Assembly (NCBI RefSeq): GCF_030272615.1
Contig: NC_081414.1
Location: 49,943,136-50,003,135 of the forward strand
Direction: 5' to 3'
From: Cryptomeria japonica
Taxonomy: Eukaryota; Streptophyta; Pinopsida; Cupressales; Cupressaceae
DNA: 60,000 nucleotides
Below, one piece after another: positions 34,018-46,509 of the stretch. The translations under genes and the position numbers were made by a program. A model generated the notes under the pieces. That model was not told where the DNA came from and ran no database searches. It worked only from the letters and a program-made list of their open reading frames with translations. Within the stretch, counting starts at the first letter, position 1. Every line of letters begins with the position of its first letter.

Positions 34018-34084
34018 TATATATATATTTATATATATATATATTTATATGCAAATAATTATATCTGCATCTATATATATATAA
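34018..34084. repeat. (TA)n-rich microsatellite
   Basis: Interrupted TATATATAT tracts with TTTATATATA variants lie within the U5-like block of the gene-copy-2 element, close to the Copia-1 insertion point. Confidence 0.8.
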
Positions 34085-36476
34085 GCCAAACCTAGAGAAA
34101 ATGGACACAAAAAGAGAAACAACTGATGAAGATATTGTCATTGATGTCAAAGGAATCATGGAGATGGATGACATCACTGATGAGGGTTTGAATCTATTTC
34201 ATTGCACAACTAAATCTAGAGTGACAGTGACAGAAAACACATTGAGGAAAATTAAATGCTAAGAGATCCTCTGTTGAAACATACAACAGAAGATGTTTTA
34301 CATTACATACTGTAGTTAATACTACAGTAGTTAATCTACATATTGATGCCATTCTAAATCTGATAAAGGGTTTGCAGTCTGATTGTATACTCAGAATATA
34401 ATTATATTTCAGTATACATATAATGAATCGAATCAGAAATAAAATGAATTCATAAAATAGTAGTCATACGCTAAGGAACAGCATTTCACAACTATATTCA
34501 TTATGGTCATATGTATTATGACAACATTCACTGTTCTCATTACAGCCATGTATTCTAAAATCATACAGAGTATATTATATATATATACTCAGAGTATTAA
34601 CAATGACAGCCACTCAGTAAAACTATACACACAGAAATCGCATCATACACAGATCCGATATGTGTTGGGAGGCGGCATAATAAATATCAAGTCATATTCA
34701 GACCGTATGACTGTGTATGGATACTTTAGATTATGTTTGCTTCTGTTTAAAATATATACCCTATATATCATGGAGCAAATCGGTTTAAAACATTTTTTGT
34801 GGAGCAAATTACAAGAGATAAGGAAACGATTTCACTATAACAATAATTAAAGAAGGAAATCGTGGCATGGTATAAAGAATGATACGAAGCATGTGAAAAA
34901 AAGAAGGGATCTTTGTGATTCGACGTTCGTAATTTCCTTTCTCTGAATTAGAGAAGACAGAGGCGCAGTCATAGCCAAAGTCCAAACAATGATTATTACA
35001 TACGAGGATACTGCAGTCATGGCCAAAGGCACAAACACATGTATGTGTATCAAAGAAGCTATAGTAAAAGTCACTCCAAATGCCAAAGAGATTACATCAA
35101 AAACGAAAGTTCATAATGATATGCAGCGATGATATTTCAGAAGTTAGAAGAACAGGGAATAAGCATCGATCAATAAATTAAAGAGCAAGCCCGATAATGT
35201 GAAAATGATCAGTGGTAAAGAACAGCAATATCCATATATGACTTATTAAAGAGCAGCAATATTAAAGAAATGGTGGAGATTAATATCGACTCATTAGCAT
35301 GATGTTTTAACAAACATTAATAATATTAAAGCCGATAGTCATATTTCAAAAGGTATGATCGTGTTCAAAAAGATTAGCGATCATGTTTTGAAGCAATTCA
35401 GCGACTCTATTATGAAGAGACAGTATGACTTGGGTTAGTGAAAGTCAGCACCCAGATAATATATGAAAGAATTAAAATATTATATTAGCAAGCAATTTAA
35501 TAAAGGTTTTGATAATTATTAGTTAAGGCAAATATCATTCATGACAAAGATTGTGTCTCTATGGAAAGTGGTCTCTATTCAAAAAGATGCATCGTTTTAT
35601 TTGGAGACGAGAATCTTCTATGAAAGGGTATGTGTAATATATAAAGAGGTATTAAAAAACCAATCTGAAGTGGAGTGTGTGGAATATATAAAAATTCTAA
35701 TATTATTCAGAAGAAGATACGTGGTGTTATCATGCTGCTGAGAATATAACAGAGAAAAAGGATCTATATGTAGAGGTAGATTTGGTGAAAAAGAAATGTG
35801 CGATAAGGGAAATTTCAATTTACATATATGTGCCAAATTGCTGTGATCATCTTATCAGTTTAGAGGCAGTATTATTGTTCACTTTGATGTGAAAATTGTG
35901 ATCAAATTTGTGACTGATTTTTAAATCAGAATTGGGTGAAGGTGGTGCTTTGTCCTTGTGGGTTGGTGCTCACAAAACAGTTTGGGGAGTTGGTGCTTAC
36001 TGTGGGTTGTGTTGACGTTTCTAAAGTCACATTGTTGCAACTCTATCCGGCCAATGCAGAATAGAATGATCTCGTCGAGTATCCTATCCTCTCTTGTATA
36101 AGGAAGCCCTAATGTTATTTTTAATCGATCAAAGGGGACAACCTCAAGGTTCCAAATGTCAGTTCTTGACTGCAGGATAACTCAATGGTCGATGTGTTTT
36201 GCTGGGAGCACAAGGGGACTTACGTTTTTGGAACAAGTTGGTCTACATCCTACGATGTTGTGATTCTCAAGCTGCGAAATAAAAACAAAAGAGGAGGGAT
36301 AGGAGACCTAAAATTAACAAGGCTGGTGTGCGGGTAGACAGATTCGACAAAACCAATCCCTGCTTAGCCATAATAACTCACAACTTTGCAGGAACGGTTA
36401 AATCTTCAAGCGGATTTGGAAGATTTTCAGACTGCAGGATCGTGGCTTAGCACCCAATTTTGTAGCAGCTCAGACG

Positions 36477-39092
36477 TGCTGACATGTTTTTTATGACTAC
36501 GTCAAACACAGAATAAAATTGCCTAACGGTCACTTCACCTTCTCTTGATCAAAGTGCGATTGCATGCTAAGATTGCAAGAAGTTCAAACAATCGACTCCA
36601 AGGTTCCTTTATGCTATGGACGCGACTCAGTTGGCCGATGTGATTGTTGGTAATCCAAAGGGCCTTACGTTTGCATCATTCTTTCACTTCTTTGTTGTGG
36701 CTAGAACTCCATCATCGGATATGGCAATTCTGCGATGTTGTTGCTTCGAACAAACTAAAATGAACTGAAAATAAAGGGGAAAAGGCTTTAGAAGGATCTA
36801 AATCTACTCCTAAGGGCAATGATAACAATGAATAGTGCTCTGGTGGACAAATTCCAAATAAACCAAGCTCTGCTTCGCCAAGATCACCCCATTATGTCAT
36901 AAATGTTCCATCATCTCCACATGCGGTGGCTGCATGCAAAAAGAATCTGCCATAACTTCAACATGCAATGACCGGGTTGCCATTTGGTCAAATATTCCGG
37001 CAATGAATGTGCCACCATACTGCCACATGTTCAATAGATACTCGCCATGCAACTGGACCCTGCCATCGTATATCCGCTCCTGCACATCTCGAATTGTTGG
37101 AGAGAGAAAATTTGATTCAGGAAGAATTTTCTTGAAGTCTCTTCAACTTTCCTTGCTTGAAGAAGGTTTTTCATCAATTATGCACATTTCCTATTTTTTA
37201 GGAAATTTTCCAAATTAGGGTTCCACGGTTTAGGAGAGAAAATTCTCCTATGAATCCAAATCTGTAAAATTTTGAAATTTGGATGTGATTTGATGCCCGA
37301 GAATGGATTTTTAAAAACTTTTCCTAGGGGAAATTTCTTGTTCAATTCATCCTTGATTCCTTCCTTGCCAAGAAATTGTTTTTTTACCTTTAATTCATCG
37401 TGGTGTGGAATTCATTTTGTGAAGGAATTATCGTTTGAAAATAAATTTGTTCCTTTCCCTTGAGGAAGGAAATTCCTCATGCCTTAGACAATTTTTTGAG
37501 TTTTCAATACTGAGCATGGAATTCACTCTTCATGGTAGAATTCGTCACTTCCAAGCCTTGGAAGAATTTTCAATTTTCCTGATTGGGTATAGGATTTTGA
37601 CTTTGATGGATAAAATTCGTCCTTTCCATGCTTTGGCACCTTCGCCATGCCTTGGGTGGAATTTCATTGGGGAGGAGGAATTTCATCAAATGTTGAATCC
37701 TCCATGACCCCTCCATTTTGGCACCCTGCTAAGTGTTTGGGCGGAATTTCATTGTGGAGGAGGAATTTCATCAAATGCTGAATCCTCCATGACCCCTCCA
37801 TTTTGGCGCTTTGCTGAGTGTTTGGGTGGAATTTCACTGTGGAGGAGGAATTCATTAAATTGTGAATCCTCCATGAGACCTCCATTTTGGCGCCCAGTTG
37901 AGGATTTGGGCGGAATTTCACTGTGGAGGAGGAATTTTGACTTTTTTTGAATATTCCATGGCATGGGTACTTTGGCACCCTTCCTTCTTCTTGGGCACTA
38001 TTCCACCTACGAGAGGGAATTCACAACTTCCTCCCTTCTCCATGATACTTCACTTTCAACACCCTACCTAAGTGTTGGGCGGAATTTTGCACTGGTGCGA
38101 GATTCATGCATTTTTCATCTTTCCTTGATCACCTTCCTTTAGCGACCTCCTTTCTCCTAGGGCGCAATCTCACCTAAGTCAAGGATTTCAACATTTTTAA
38201 TGAATTCCATGGCAGGGTGGTTTTGGCACCTTGGTACCTTGTAGGGCAGAATTCCACCTGGTGGAGGAATTTTACTGAATGTTGAATCCTCCATGACCTC
38301 TTCATTTTGGCGCCTGTCCTTGGCCTGGGGTGGAATTTTGCCTTAGAGGAGGAATTTCAACATTTCATGCCTCTTCCGAACTTGGATGGATTTTGAGCCT
38401 CTTTCGGATTAGGCGACCATATAAGAATTTGGGATGATTTTCCAAACAGAGACAAATTTCCTGAGCTTTCCATTTCAGGAATGGGCTTTCAACACTCAAC
38501 CATTTTCTGGGTCTCTCTGTCACCTTTCCGACTTTCCAGAATTGGAAGTAGTTGCAAATCCTTTGTCACCTTGCCCGAATGGTCCTATCAGAACAAACTT
38601 TCCAAAAATAGAAACCTTTAAAGTGTCAGCGTCAGATCTATAGACAGGACACAGGAATGACTTACTATAAATAGACACTTACTAAAAATAGTTTGATTTT
38701 TTGGCAAAATGACGATGTTCCGGGACTCGGTAAAATCCCTAAAAATAGGAACTTTCTAAAAATAGAAAGTTACTCCGTTTTGGCTCAAATTTTAGTGGGA
38801 GGTTCCTTGGAGTGTTCTGATTCCAGTCGTATGTTTAGTTTCTTCAAAACCCTAACAGAAACCCCTAAAATCTAGGACAAAAGGCAGAACCCTTAAAAAA
38901 GACAAAACTGGCCCTAGACTTCATCAAATTCACTCAAACGAAAAGCAGACTTAATCAATTCAATCCCCCAAACACCTGCAAAACAAAAAGACTGCTTCGA
39001 AAAGACCAAAAAACCAAAACAAAAGACCGAGAGGGCCTAAAAAGTAGCGGCTCCCCATCTGGAATGGGGCGAGGTGTGAAAACGTCACAACA
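36477..39092 (-). mobile_element. Array-bearing TGTTG element (inner), nested in the outer copy
   Basis: On the minus strand it begins TGTTGTGACGTTTTCACACC with a CCCCATTCCAGATGGGG hairpin and ends ATAAAAAACATGTCAGCA. The duplication agacg (36472-36476, 39093-39097) is exact. Its U5-like part (36540-36760) resembles that of the outer element (36105-36300), which looked at first like a tandem duplication. The array at 37655-38300 has 86-bp units. Size is 2,616 bases and no gene is present. Confidence 0.83.
37655..38300 (-). repeat. Minisatellite array, period about 86 bp
   Basis: Three close copies (near 37655, 37740 and 37826) and further diverged ones carry GGGCGGAATTTCACTGTGGA, GGAGGAATTT, GAATCCTCCATGACCCCTCC and ATTTTGGCGCC. 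Minus-strand open frames here merely translate the repeat. Confidence 0.85.
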
Positions 39093-40099
39093 AGACGGAC
39101 ACCTGCAATTAAACTAAGCACGATTTAAAGGCTCAAACTAACCATACACAAGGATAGACAATCAACATATCCTCAATGGTATGAGCCCAAATCCATCAAA
39201 TACCTACACACCAAAAGATCTATCTAAAATGCTGAAAGAAACCATGCACATAGACTAAAACCAAGATGATAAACACCAAATCAATGTCCATTATATTGAT
39301 TCCAGCTGCCTATTACAACAATTTCTGCAGCATCTCTTTGCTATTCCTAAAATCTAACTTTCTACAAAACTCTAACCTATTTAACTATCTAAAAATATAA
39401 CCATCTAATCCTTTACAAAAGAAAGGCTTCTGCCTTTTATAGATTTTACAATATGAATCGATGGCCAGGATTAACTGCATCCAATGGTTGCAATCTGCCT
39501 TCCAGAAGCTGGCAACTTTAACCCATGCCCACTCAATTCTCAGCTATCCCTTCAACCACCTTCTCAACTACCGACAATTGTCTGGCTTCAATTTGGGTCT
39601 ATCTGGTAGTTGGAAATAGTTGACCTATGGCCCCTCACTCTGAATTCATTAGATGGGGCCCACAGGTAGCTTTATATTAAACAATTTCAGTTTTTTAGAA
39701 ACTGAACTTTTGGAATTAAATCCAGCTGTGCATTTCTCGAGAATGCATACTTGCTGCATTCTGAATGGTCTTCGGTCTTTGATCTCGGTGGTGGACTTCA
39801 ACTTGGGGGTTCAGTGACATGCTTCCCAATTCTTGATTCCAATCTCGCGCTCCTGTATCTTCTTTTCCATCTTCCAGCGCCTAGCTTTGATCTTGTGTTA
39901 AGTCGTCACTTTAGCTCCTCCCGATCTTGTTTTCTTGCGAACAATCAATTTTACCTTTGATCAATCAACTTGAAAAATTAAATAAATTAACTTAACAATC
40001 ATATTAAATTTTATTTAACGTTTGGCTTTGTCTTAATGGAGTTTGGGCTTGAGAAGCTCTTGGTGCAACTTGACAAGTTTAAAATGCACTCATTTTGAA

Positions 40100-41160
40100 A
40101 GTTCGCCCCCCTAAGTGAATTTCGGGCCTTCAAAATTCAAGCCCGAAAGACCTTTTGAGAGATGTCCTTTTTTCTGGCATACTGGAGGTTTCGAGAGATT
40201 TTAGTTTTAAGTTTCACTCCTCCACTTTCTCAACTTCGGGCGAAATAGGTGGAATGCGAGATAACTTAAAACTTGAATTGCAACAAATGTCTTCCTTTAC
40301 CAATTTCGGGAATTCTAAGCAATTTGAGAGATGCTTTGTTTTGTTTAAGTGCCTCTCTTTTCAATTTCGGGTGAAATAGGCAAAATGAGATGTTTTTTAA
40401 AGATTATTTAGCCTCAACCACACCGAGTTTCGGGCCCATTACTCAAAATGAGAGGTACCTTTTAAATTGAAATGTCTTGGTTTTAAGATTTTCGGGCAAA
40501 AAGGGTGAAATTCAAGATTTCAATTTATGAATTTTGCCCTTTCTCATTTTTGGGTATTTTAAGCAAAATGCGAGATTTCACTTAAGTGTTTATTTTGCCC
40601 TCTTTTGTTTTTGGCCTAGAAAGCGATTTCAAGAGACCCTTCACATTTCGGCTTGGGAGGATTTCGCGCGATTATAACTTGAACAACTCTTTTCATTGTT
40701 TTCGGCCTACTGAAGATTATCACGCGAATTGGTCTCTTCTGTCAAAATGAGTTAAAATGCCGACTTCCTTCAAAATTTTGGGTTATTTGGCCAAAGCAGG
40801 GGAACGACGCGACTTGGAGATTTTCAGCTTGCACAAAAGAAATGCGTGATTTTTAAAAGTTTTGAAGTTTCGGCCTTTGAAGAAAAACGCGTGACCTCTT
40901 GAACTAATCCTTTCGGCCTATCAATACTTTTTTGCGAGCTTTGGCTTTATGATTTTCGGCCTATTAAGATGACGATGCAAATTTGGAAATTTTTCAGCTT
41001 GCAAGGTCAGTTTGCAAGGTTTCTGACTTCACGTTATATTCCAGCCTACTTAGCTAAATCGCGCAACTTGGAGATTTGGGCGAATTAGACTCTTTCTGTG
41101 ATTTTCGGGCAATGAAGCCATAAATATGCGATTGGGAACTTAGCATTTCGGCACTTTAAG
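40100..41160 (-). repeat. Degenerate TTTCGGGC minisatellite
   Basis: TTTCGGGC or TTTCGGCC motifs recur at about 40121, 40305, 40367, 40430, 40487, 40650, 40700, 40868, 40911, 40955, 41100 and 41147, usually with AAATGCGAGAT nearby. Spacing is irregular (45-90 bases), so this is the most decayed of the family arrays. Confidence 0.65.
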
Positions 41161-41390
41161 CCAATTTTGAGATGCATTTTCACCTGGAACATGAAATTCG
41201 ATTAGTTTGTATGTTTTGTGCGATCAACCTTTGACCTCGACCTTGAATATTTAAACATCTTCTCCCTTCTATCGGGACAGACAAACACAAACTGGGGGTC
41301 CCCTGTCAATGACGGGGTGAGGTGTGCGAGCACAACAGGTTGGTGCTCACAAAATAGTTTTGGGAGTTGGTGCTTCCAGTGGGTTGGTGC

Positions 41391-42501
41391 CAAAGAAATG
41401 GGACTCGGACTCGGCAAGGCCAACCCGAACTCGGACTCGGGGGAGTTAGACTCGGCTGGACTCGGGAAAGTGAAAAACTCAAGAAATTTAGAGATTTTTA
41501 AAGATTTAAAACTTGTTTCATACACCCTTTATTGAATACACCTTAAAGACACAATAACATCATCAAGATCGGCTCATTTGATTTTACATACACAAGTATA
41601 CATCAATCACATAAGCATAAACGCAAATTGTACCTGAAGGAAATAACAAACATCGATATATAAATATTGTCAAATGTATACAATATTACAAAACTCATGG
41701 AACAAAAAATCCACGTCATCATATGATCATCATCAAATGTTCCATACAAATACCAAAGGTAAATACAACTACAAGCCTATGGCTCAGAAGAGCCTGCACC
41801 CTCCGGCCCTGGCCCCCTGCGAAGGCGTCTAAGGTAGGTCCTAGATGATTCAACAGCCATAGGCGCTCCCCATGACACCATGCCATGCTCACCAACATCA
41901 GGAACATCTGTGTCACTATCTTCCTCTGAAACTCCTGTCTCTGCTCGTGCTCTTCGCTCCTCCTCTGCCATTGCTACAGCGTCAGCCTCTATATCTACTT
42001 GGTCGATCCAATCAGTGTCAGACTCGGAGGTTAAATTTTCCCTACTTCTATTGACGCAGTTTCCCCCCATATTTCTTGACGGGGGTTTGGGGGAAGTGCC
42101 CCCAAGGTGGGGTCAAGGGGCAGCGCCCCGCGAGGCCAAAATGACTTATTATTTATAAAGGCATCGGGTGTTATTTTTCTATTGGCTGACATGTTGTAAC
42201 CCTAATTTTTCTCATTCTCAGGCAGAGGTTGTAGTTAACAAAGACGAGATCATTCATTTTAAACAAACTTTTTAAAATGTTTTTTTGTTGTCATTTAATT
42301 TAACCCAGCCGGTGGCCGAGTTTCAGGCACTGGACTCGCCGAGTTTGGCGATTTTAGGCCAAACTCACCAACTCGACGAGTCTGGCTAGTTCTCCACCTG
42401 GACTCGGAGGAGTCTGAGTCCGAGCTCACTAGACTCGGGGGGCATAAATCGGACTCAGACTCGCCGAGTTTGGCGAGTCCGGGGCGATTTTCCGATCTCT
42501 G
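41391..42501 (-). mobile_element. hAT-like non-autonomous DNA transposon
   Basis: The target duplication is 8 bp, gttggtgc (41383-41390) against gttggtgt (42502-42509), the size typical of hAT elements. Ends are CAAAGAAATGGG at left and, on the opposite strand, CAGAGATCGG at right, so the terminal inverted repeats are short and imperfect. Subterminal regions are packed with ACTCGG/CCGAGT motifs on both sides, as hAT transposases prefer. A minus-strand open stretch (42070-41777) of 97 acidic residues (SEEDSDTDVPDVG) may be the tail of a transposase. A GC-rich segment near 42075-42135 (GGGGGAAGTGCCCCCAAGG) stands out from the A+T-rich surroundings. Confidence 0.62.
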
Positions 42502-42797
42502 GTTGGTGTTCACAAATCAGTTTGGGGAGTTGGTGCTTCCTGTGGGTTGGTGCTCACAAATAAAACTATGGGTTGGTGCCTCTACATAATATTGTAAAAG
42601 AAATTGTTTAAGCATTCATCTACTGTGGTTTTTTCCCTCATTGGGTTTCCACGAGAAAAAATTATTGTGCCCCTTGTGTTCATTATAAGTGTGTGATTCA
42701 TTAAATTTACAGCATTATTTCAGTTTGGTTTGAAAAGTAAATTATATAATATACTGATTCACCCCCCCCCTCTCAGTATATTTGAGTGCTCTTCAAT

Positions 42798-42809
42798 TGG
42801 TATCAGAGC
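42798..42809 (+). other. Primer binding site of Copia-1
   Basis: TGGTATCAGAGC, two bases after the 5' LTR end at 42795, is complementary to the initiator methionine tRNA 3' end. Confidence 0.92.
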
Positions 42810-42861
42810 AGGTTCCTTTGGAGATAGCCTTACAGTTTAAAGGAAGATCCTAAAGAGCACC

Positions 42862-44530
42862 ATGGCAGATAATTATGCAGCAATCAAAAACCCAATCTTT
42901 GATGGCACAAATTATGCATTTTGGAGCATCAAGATGGAAGCCTATTTGAATGCATTTGGTTATGATGTTTGGCAATCTATGGTAGATGGTTACTCACCTC
43001 CATCTAGTCCTCCAATAGATCAAGCAGGAAAGAAGAAAAGTGAGAATAATACCAATGCTAAACATGCTCTTCTATGTAGTCTTGCAGATTCTGAGTTCAC
43101 AAAGGTCATGCATTGCAAATCAGCCAAAGAGATATGGAACAAATTGAAAGGTATTTATGAAGGAGATGAGAAAGTAAAAGAGGCCAAACTACAATCACAT
43201 AGAACGAAATTTGAAAGCCTTAAAATGAAGGAAGATGAAGACGTAGCCACTTATTTTCTGCATGTGGATGAAATCGTGAATGTAATCAGAGGACTAGGAG
43301 AAGAAATTGAAGAAAAGGTCCTTGTTCGAAAATTAATAAGATCCTTGACAATGAAATTTGACTCCAAGATATCAACAATAGAAGAAATGAAGCATTTGGA
43401 CAAGTTGACAAAAGATGAGTTGCATAGGATTCTCACAGCCTATGAAATGAGAGTTGAAGACAAACCATTACAAAAGGAGGTATCCTTCAAAGCATCAAAG
43501 AAGGGTAAGAATAAAAATTATGTACCAAATAAAAGTGCAAGTAGTGGATAAGATGAGGCAGAAGCTTACTTCATGAGAAAGTTCAAAAAGGATAAAGGGA
43601 AATACAAAGGCAAATTCCCTTTCAAGTGCTTCAATTGTGGCAAGGTTTGACACTATGCTTCAAAGTGTCCTCAAAATGAGAGTGGAAGTAGTGAAGAGGA
43701 GAAGAAAACTTATTCAAAGAAGAAAGGGAAGAAAACCTATAAGAAGAATTATTCAAAACATAAGAAGAGTTTCTATTCCAAGAAAAGCTCTAGCTCATCA
43801 GAAGAGATCTTTGAAGATTGTTCCAGCAGCGATGGAGAGGAGATACTTTTCATGGCAATGAAAGTTGAAGATGATGAAAGTGAAGAAGAAGAAGAATAGG
43901 AGGCGACTTGTGATGGAGAGGATGTAGACCTCAAAGAGGAGTTACATTATGCATACAAACAAAACGAGAAGCTAAAAAGAAGGATCTCAAAATACATGGC
44001 ACAATCCCAAGAATCAAACAAGCTCATTAGAGACTTGAAAGTGCAAATAGAAGAAGCCAAAAGAGTTGAGGAAATAACAAAAAATCAACTCAAAGGAAAA
44101 GAAGAAGAATGCAGCAAATTGGAGTTGGAAGTTGCCTCCTTGAGGAAGGACGTGGAAAAACTTCAGAAGTTAGACAAGAGCACCAAGAAGTTAGACAAAC
44201 TTCTCAATTCACAAAGATCTACAACCATCAAAACAGGTATTGGGTTTGAGGAAGACCAAACAATAAAAGCTCCGAGTTCAAAAACCATGGATACTCCATG
44301 GAAAGTAGTTGAAAATAAAAGGAAAAAGAAAATTCCTCAAAAGACTATCCTCCTTCAAACAATTGGAGAAGGCCTCACCAAAAGCAATCACATGTATCTA
44401 ACAATCATTATTTGTTCAATGGACATTGTTTTTCATGCTACATGTTTGGTCACAAAGCTGTTAATTGTAGGAGTTATGCTTGAAATGTTCCTAACTTCAT
44501 TCCAAAGAACTACAATCCATTCTCTCGTCT
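42862..44530 (+). pseudogene. Copia-1 gag: capsid, coiled coil, CCHC knuckles
   Basis: The ATG at 42862 follows the primer binding site by about 50 bases. The first 229 codons are open and carry the Copia capsid motifs FDGTNYAFWSIKMEAYL and LLCSLADSEF. The same frame continues past TAA (43549), a TGA inside the first knuckle CFNCGKV*HYASKC (about 43648) and TAG (43897). It then enters an acidic, serine-rich tract and a long heptad-like coiled coil (LEVASLRKDVEKLQKL). A frame change near 44390 restores a second knuckle, CFSCYMFGHKAVNC. Gag packages the RNA. Several knuckles after a coiled coil occur in plant Copia lineages of this type. Three stops make it a pseudogene. Confidence 0.85.
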
Positions 44531-44531
44531 A

Positions 44532-45251
44532 ATGGATTATGATGTAATGTGCTACAAATGTCACAATTTTGGGCATAGAACCCGTTTTTGCAGAACTATC
44601 TTTGCTGATCCATCAAAGCAAAATAAGAAGGAAGATGCACCTATCAATAGAAAGGAGAATTCCAAGAGGACTTGGAAAAAGAAGCAGCAAGAAAAGAAGG
44701 AAGAAGAAGAGTCCTTGTTTGTTCAAATAGCTCTTCATGCTAGCAAAAAGAAGGATAGATGGTATGTGGACAGTAGGTGCTCAAGGCATATGACAGGTGA
44801 CAAACACAAGTTCATCTCTTTTGAACTAGAAGATGAAGGAACCATGAGATTTGGTGATAATTCAAGGGAAGAAATAAGAGCTAAAGGAACTCTTAGTTTA
44901 GACCATGGAAAAACTAAAACTGAAAATGTGTTGTATGTCAAAGGCCTAAAAGAAAATTTATTAAGTGTAAGCCAACTTTGTGATCAAGGGCATAGTGTAA
45001 CATTCTTGCCCAATGGATGTGAAATTAAAAAGGATGGAAAACTAATTGCAAATGCATATAGGACAGCAAATAATTTATATATTCTAAATGAAATAAACAA
45101 TGAAACATGTAATTTGGTACAAGAAGATGAGAGTTGGTTGTGGCACAAAAGACTAGGGCACTTTAACTTTGACAATCTTGTGAAAATCAGCAAGGAGGAG
45201 ACGGTGAGAGATAATGCCAAGAATTACAAAGCCATCAAATATCATTTGTAA
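44532..45251 (+). pseudogene. Copia-1 third knuckle, protease and pre-integrase
   Basis: Open for 239 codons. It starts with a third knuckle (CYKCHNFGHRTRFC), then a lysine/glutamate-rich stretch, then WYVDSRCSRHMTG, the Copia protease site in which the usual DSG reads DSR, so the catalytic loop is altered. ENVLYVKGLKENLLSVSQLC and the pre-integrase LWHKRLGHFN follow. A frameshift near 45215-45250 separates it from the integrase zinc segment CKQCLLGKQ. Protease would cut the Gag-Pol polyprotein. Position and strand match the Copia order. Confidence 0.85.
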
Positions 45252-46509
45252 ACAATGTCTACTTGGGAAACAAATCCGAGAAAGTTTCAAATCTAAAGAA
45301 TACTCATCATCAAAACCTTTAGAACTCATACATACAGATTTATGTGGACCAACTAGAGCAAAAAGCTTGCATGGAGAAAGATATTTTATGTTTCTAATTG
45401 ATGACTATTCTAGGATGATGTGGGCTGCTTTCCTAAAAGAAAAATCAGAGGCTCTTGAAAAATTTAAAGCCTTCAAAGAATTAGTTGAAAATGAGATGGA
45501 TGCAAATATAAAGTGTCTTAGATCAGATCGAGGAGGATAATTCACCTCCAATGAGTTTGAAGATTTTTGTACAAAGCATGGTATAAGAAGACAATTTTCA
45601 ACAGCAAGAACTCCACGACAAAATGGAGTTGTGGAAAGAAAAAACAGGACTGTCCAAGAAATGGCAAGAGCCATGTTGAATGAATCCAAGATAGCTGACA
45701 CCTTTTGGAAGGAAGTTGTTCACACAGCCGTCTACATCTTGAACAGGGCTCAAATTAGGGTGAACAATGACAAAACACTTTATGATTTATGGAAAGGAAG
45801 GGCTGCAACAGTTGAATATTTCAGAATTTTTGGTAGCACATGTTACATTAGAAGGGATGATGAGGATTTGGGCAAATTTGATGCTAGATCAGATGAGGGA
45901 ATCTTTCTTGGGTATTCAACAAAAAGCAAGGCATATAAATGTTACAATAAAAGGCTTCACAAATTAGTTGAAAGTACCAATGTAAAAATTGATGAAGGGA
46001 AACAATTTGAGAAGATTGTAGAAGATCAATCTAAGGAACAGATTGAGGAAGGAGAGTCAAAAGAGGAAACTGAAAATGAGGAGCAAGAAAAAGATAGCTC
46101 TAAAACTCCATCTAGAGATCCTTCCAAAACACCACAAAAAGCACCATCAAAGACTCCATCAAAATTTGTTCAAAGAAATCATCCAGAGGACTTGGTAATA
46201 GGAGACTTGGATACAAAAATTCAAACAAGGAGAAGACTTGCCAACGCAACAGAGCATTCTCATTTTTGCCTTCTATCTAAGGTAGAACCAAAGGATTTTA
46301 ATGAAGCATGTGAAGACAAATGTTGGATAAAAGCTATGAATGAGGAGTTGGATCAAATTGAAAAGAACAAAACATGGGAGCTTGTTCCAAGACCCAAAGA
46401 CAAAAATGTTATTGGAACCAAGTGGGTTTTCAGAAATAAGATGAATGAAGATGGTGAAATTACTAGGAACAAAGCAAGGCTATACACCAGTGGAAGGAAT
46501 CGATTTTGA
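45214..46509 (+). pseudogene. Copia-1 integrase and start of reverse transcriptase
   Basis: One frame is read through with a single stop at 45538 (SDRGG then TAA). The catalytic core shows HTDLCGP, FMFLIDDYSRMMWAAF and, after the stop, TARTPRQNGVVERKNRTVQE with the final glutamate, so D, D and E are all visible. The Copia C-terminal integrase motif ...RIFGSTCYIR and GYSTKSKAYKCYN follow. An acidic linker with KTPSR-type repeats (46090-46160) leads into WIKAMNEELDQIEKNKTWEL, the RT N-terminus. Near 46483 a short deletion and frameshift after RNKARL removes the expected KG.SQ residues. Confidence 0.88.

Larger units (their letters stand above)
36010..41337 (-). mobile_element. Array-bearing TGTTG element (outer) in the Copia-1 LTR
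   Basis: On the minus strand it begins TGTTGTGCTCGCACACC with a CCCCGTCATTGACAGGGG hairpin and ends TAGAAACGTCAACA. The duplication ggttg flanks it exactly (36005-36009, 41338-41342), and the empty site is visible in the Copia-1 3' LTR. Inside are a degenerate TTTCGGGC array (40100-41160), TATA-2 (39430-39442) and a U5-like block at 36010-36471 that matches 19600-19812. The nested unit 36477-39092 accounts for half its length; net size is 2.7 kb. It has no gene, so it behaves like a solo LTR of the family. Confidence 0.85.
34124..42795 (+). repeat. 5' LTR of Copia-1, expanded by two insertions
   Basis: It starts TGATGAAGATATTGTC and ends TTGAGTGCTCTTCA. The element 36010-41337 and the hAT-like element 41391-42501 are inserted in its TTGGTGCTCACAAA-type tandem repeat (about 44-bp units, 35941-36009, 41338-41390 and 42502-42580). 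Net length is about 2,220 bases. A CCCCCCCCC run lies near 42764. Confidence 0.9.

Noticed and set aside
34503-34850. A 115-codon frame open in both LTRs of Copia-1 (34503-34850, 48380-48727).
   Set aside because: The LTRs are recent copies of each other, so shared openness is weak evidence. The composition is unremarkable and frames on the other strand are open in both copies too.
36105-36760. Apparent 450-bp tandem duplication in the Copia-1 5' LTR.
   Set aside because: The exact agacg and ggttg duplications show that these are the U5 regions of two nested elements, not a local duplication.
37664-37978. 104-codon minus-strand open frame with a repeated SSTVKFHPN pattern.
   Set aside because: It is the 86-bp minisatellite read in frame; neighbouring units are out of frame or contain stops.
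42075-42135. GC-rich segment with GGGGGAAGTGCCCCCAAGG considered as a CpG island or terminator.
   Set aside because: It lies inside the hAT-like element downstream of its possible transposase tail and fits element-internal sequence better; nothing marks a host promoter.
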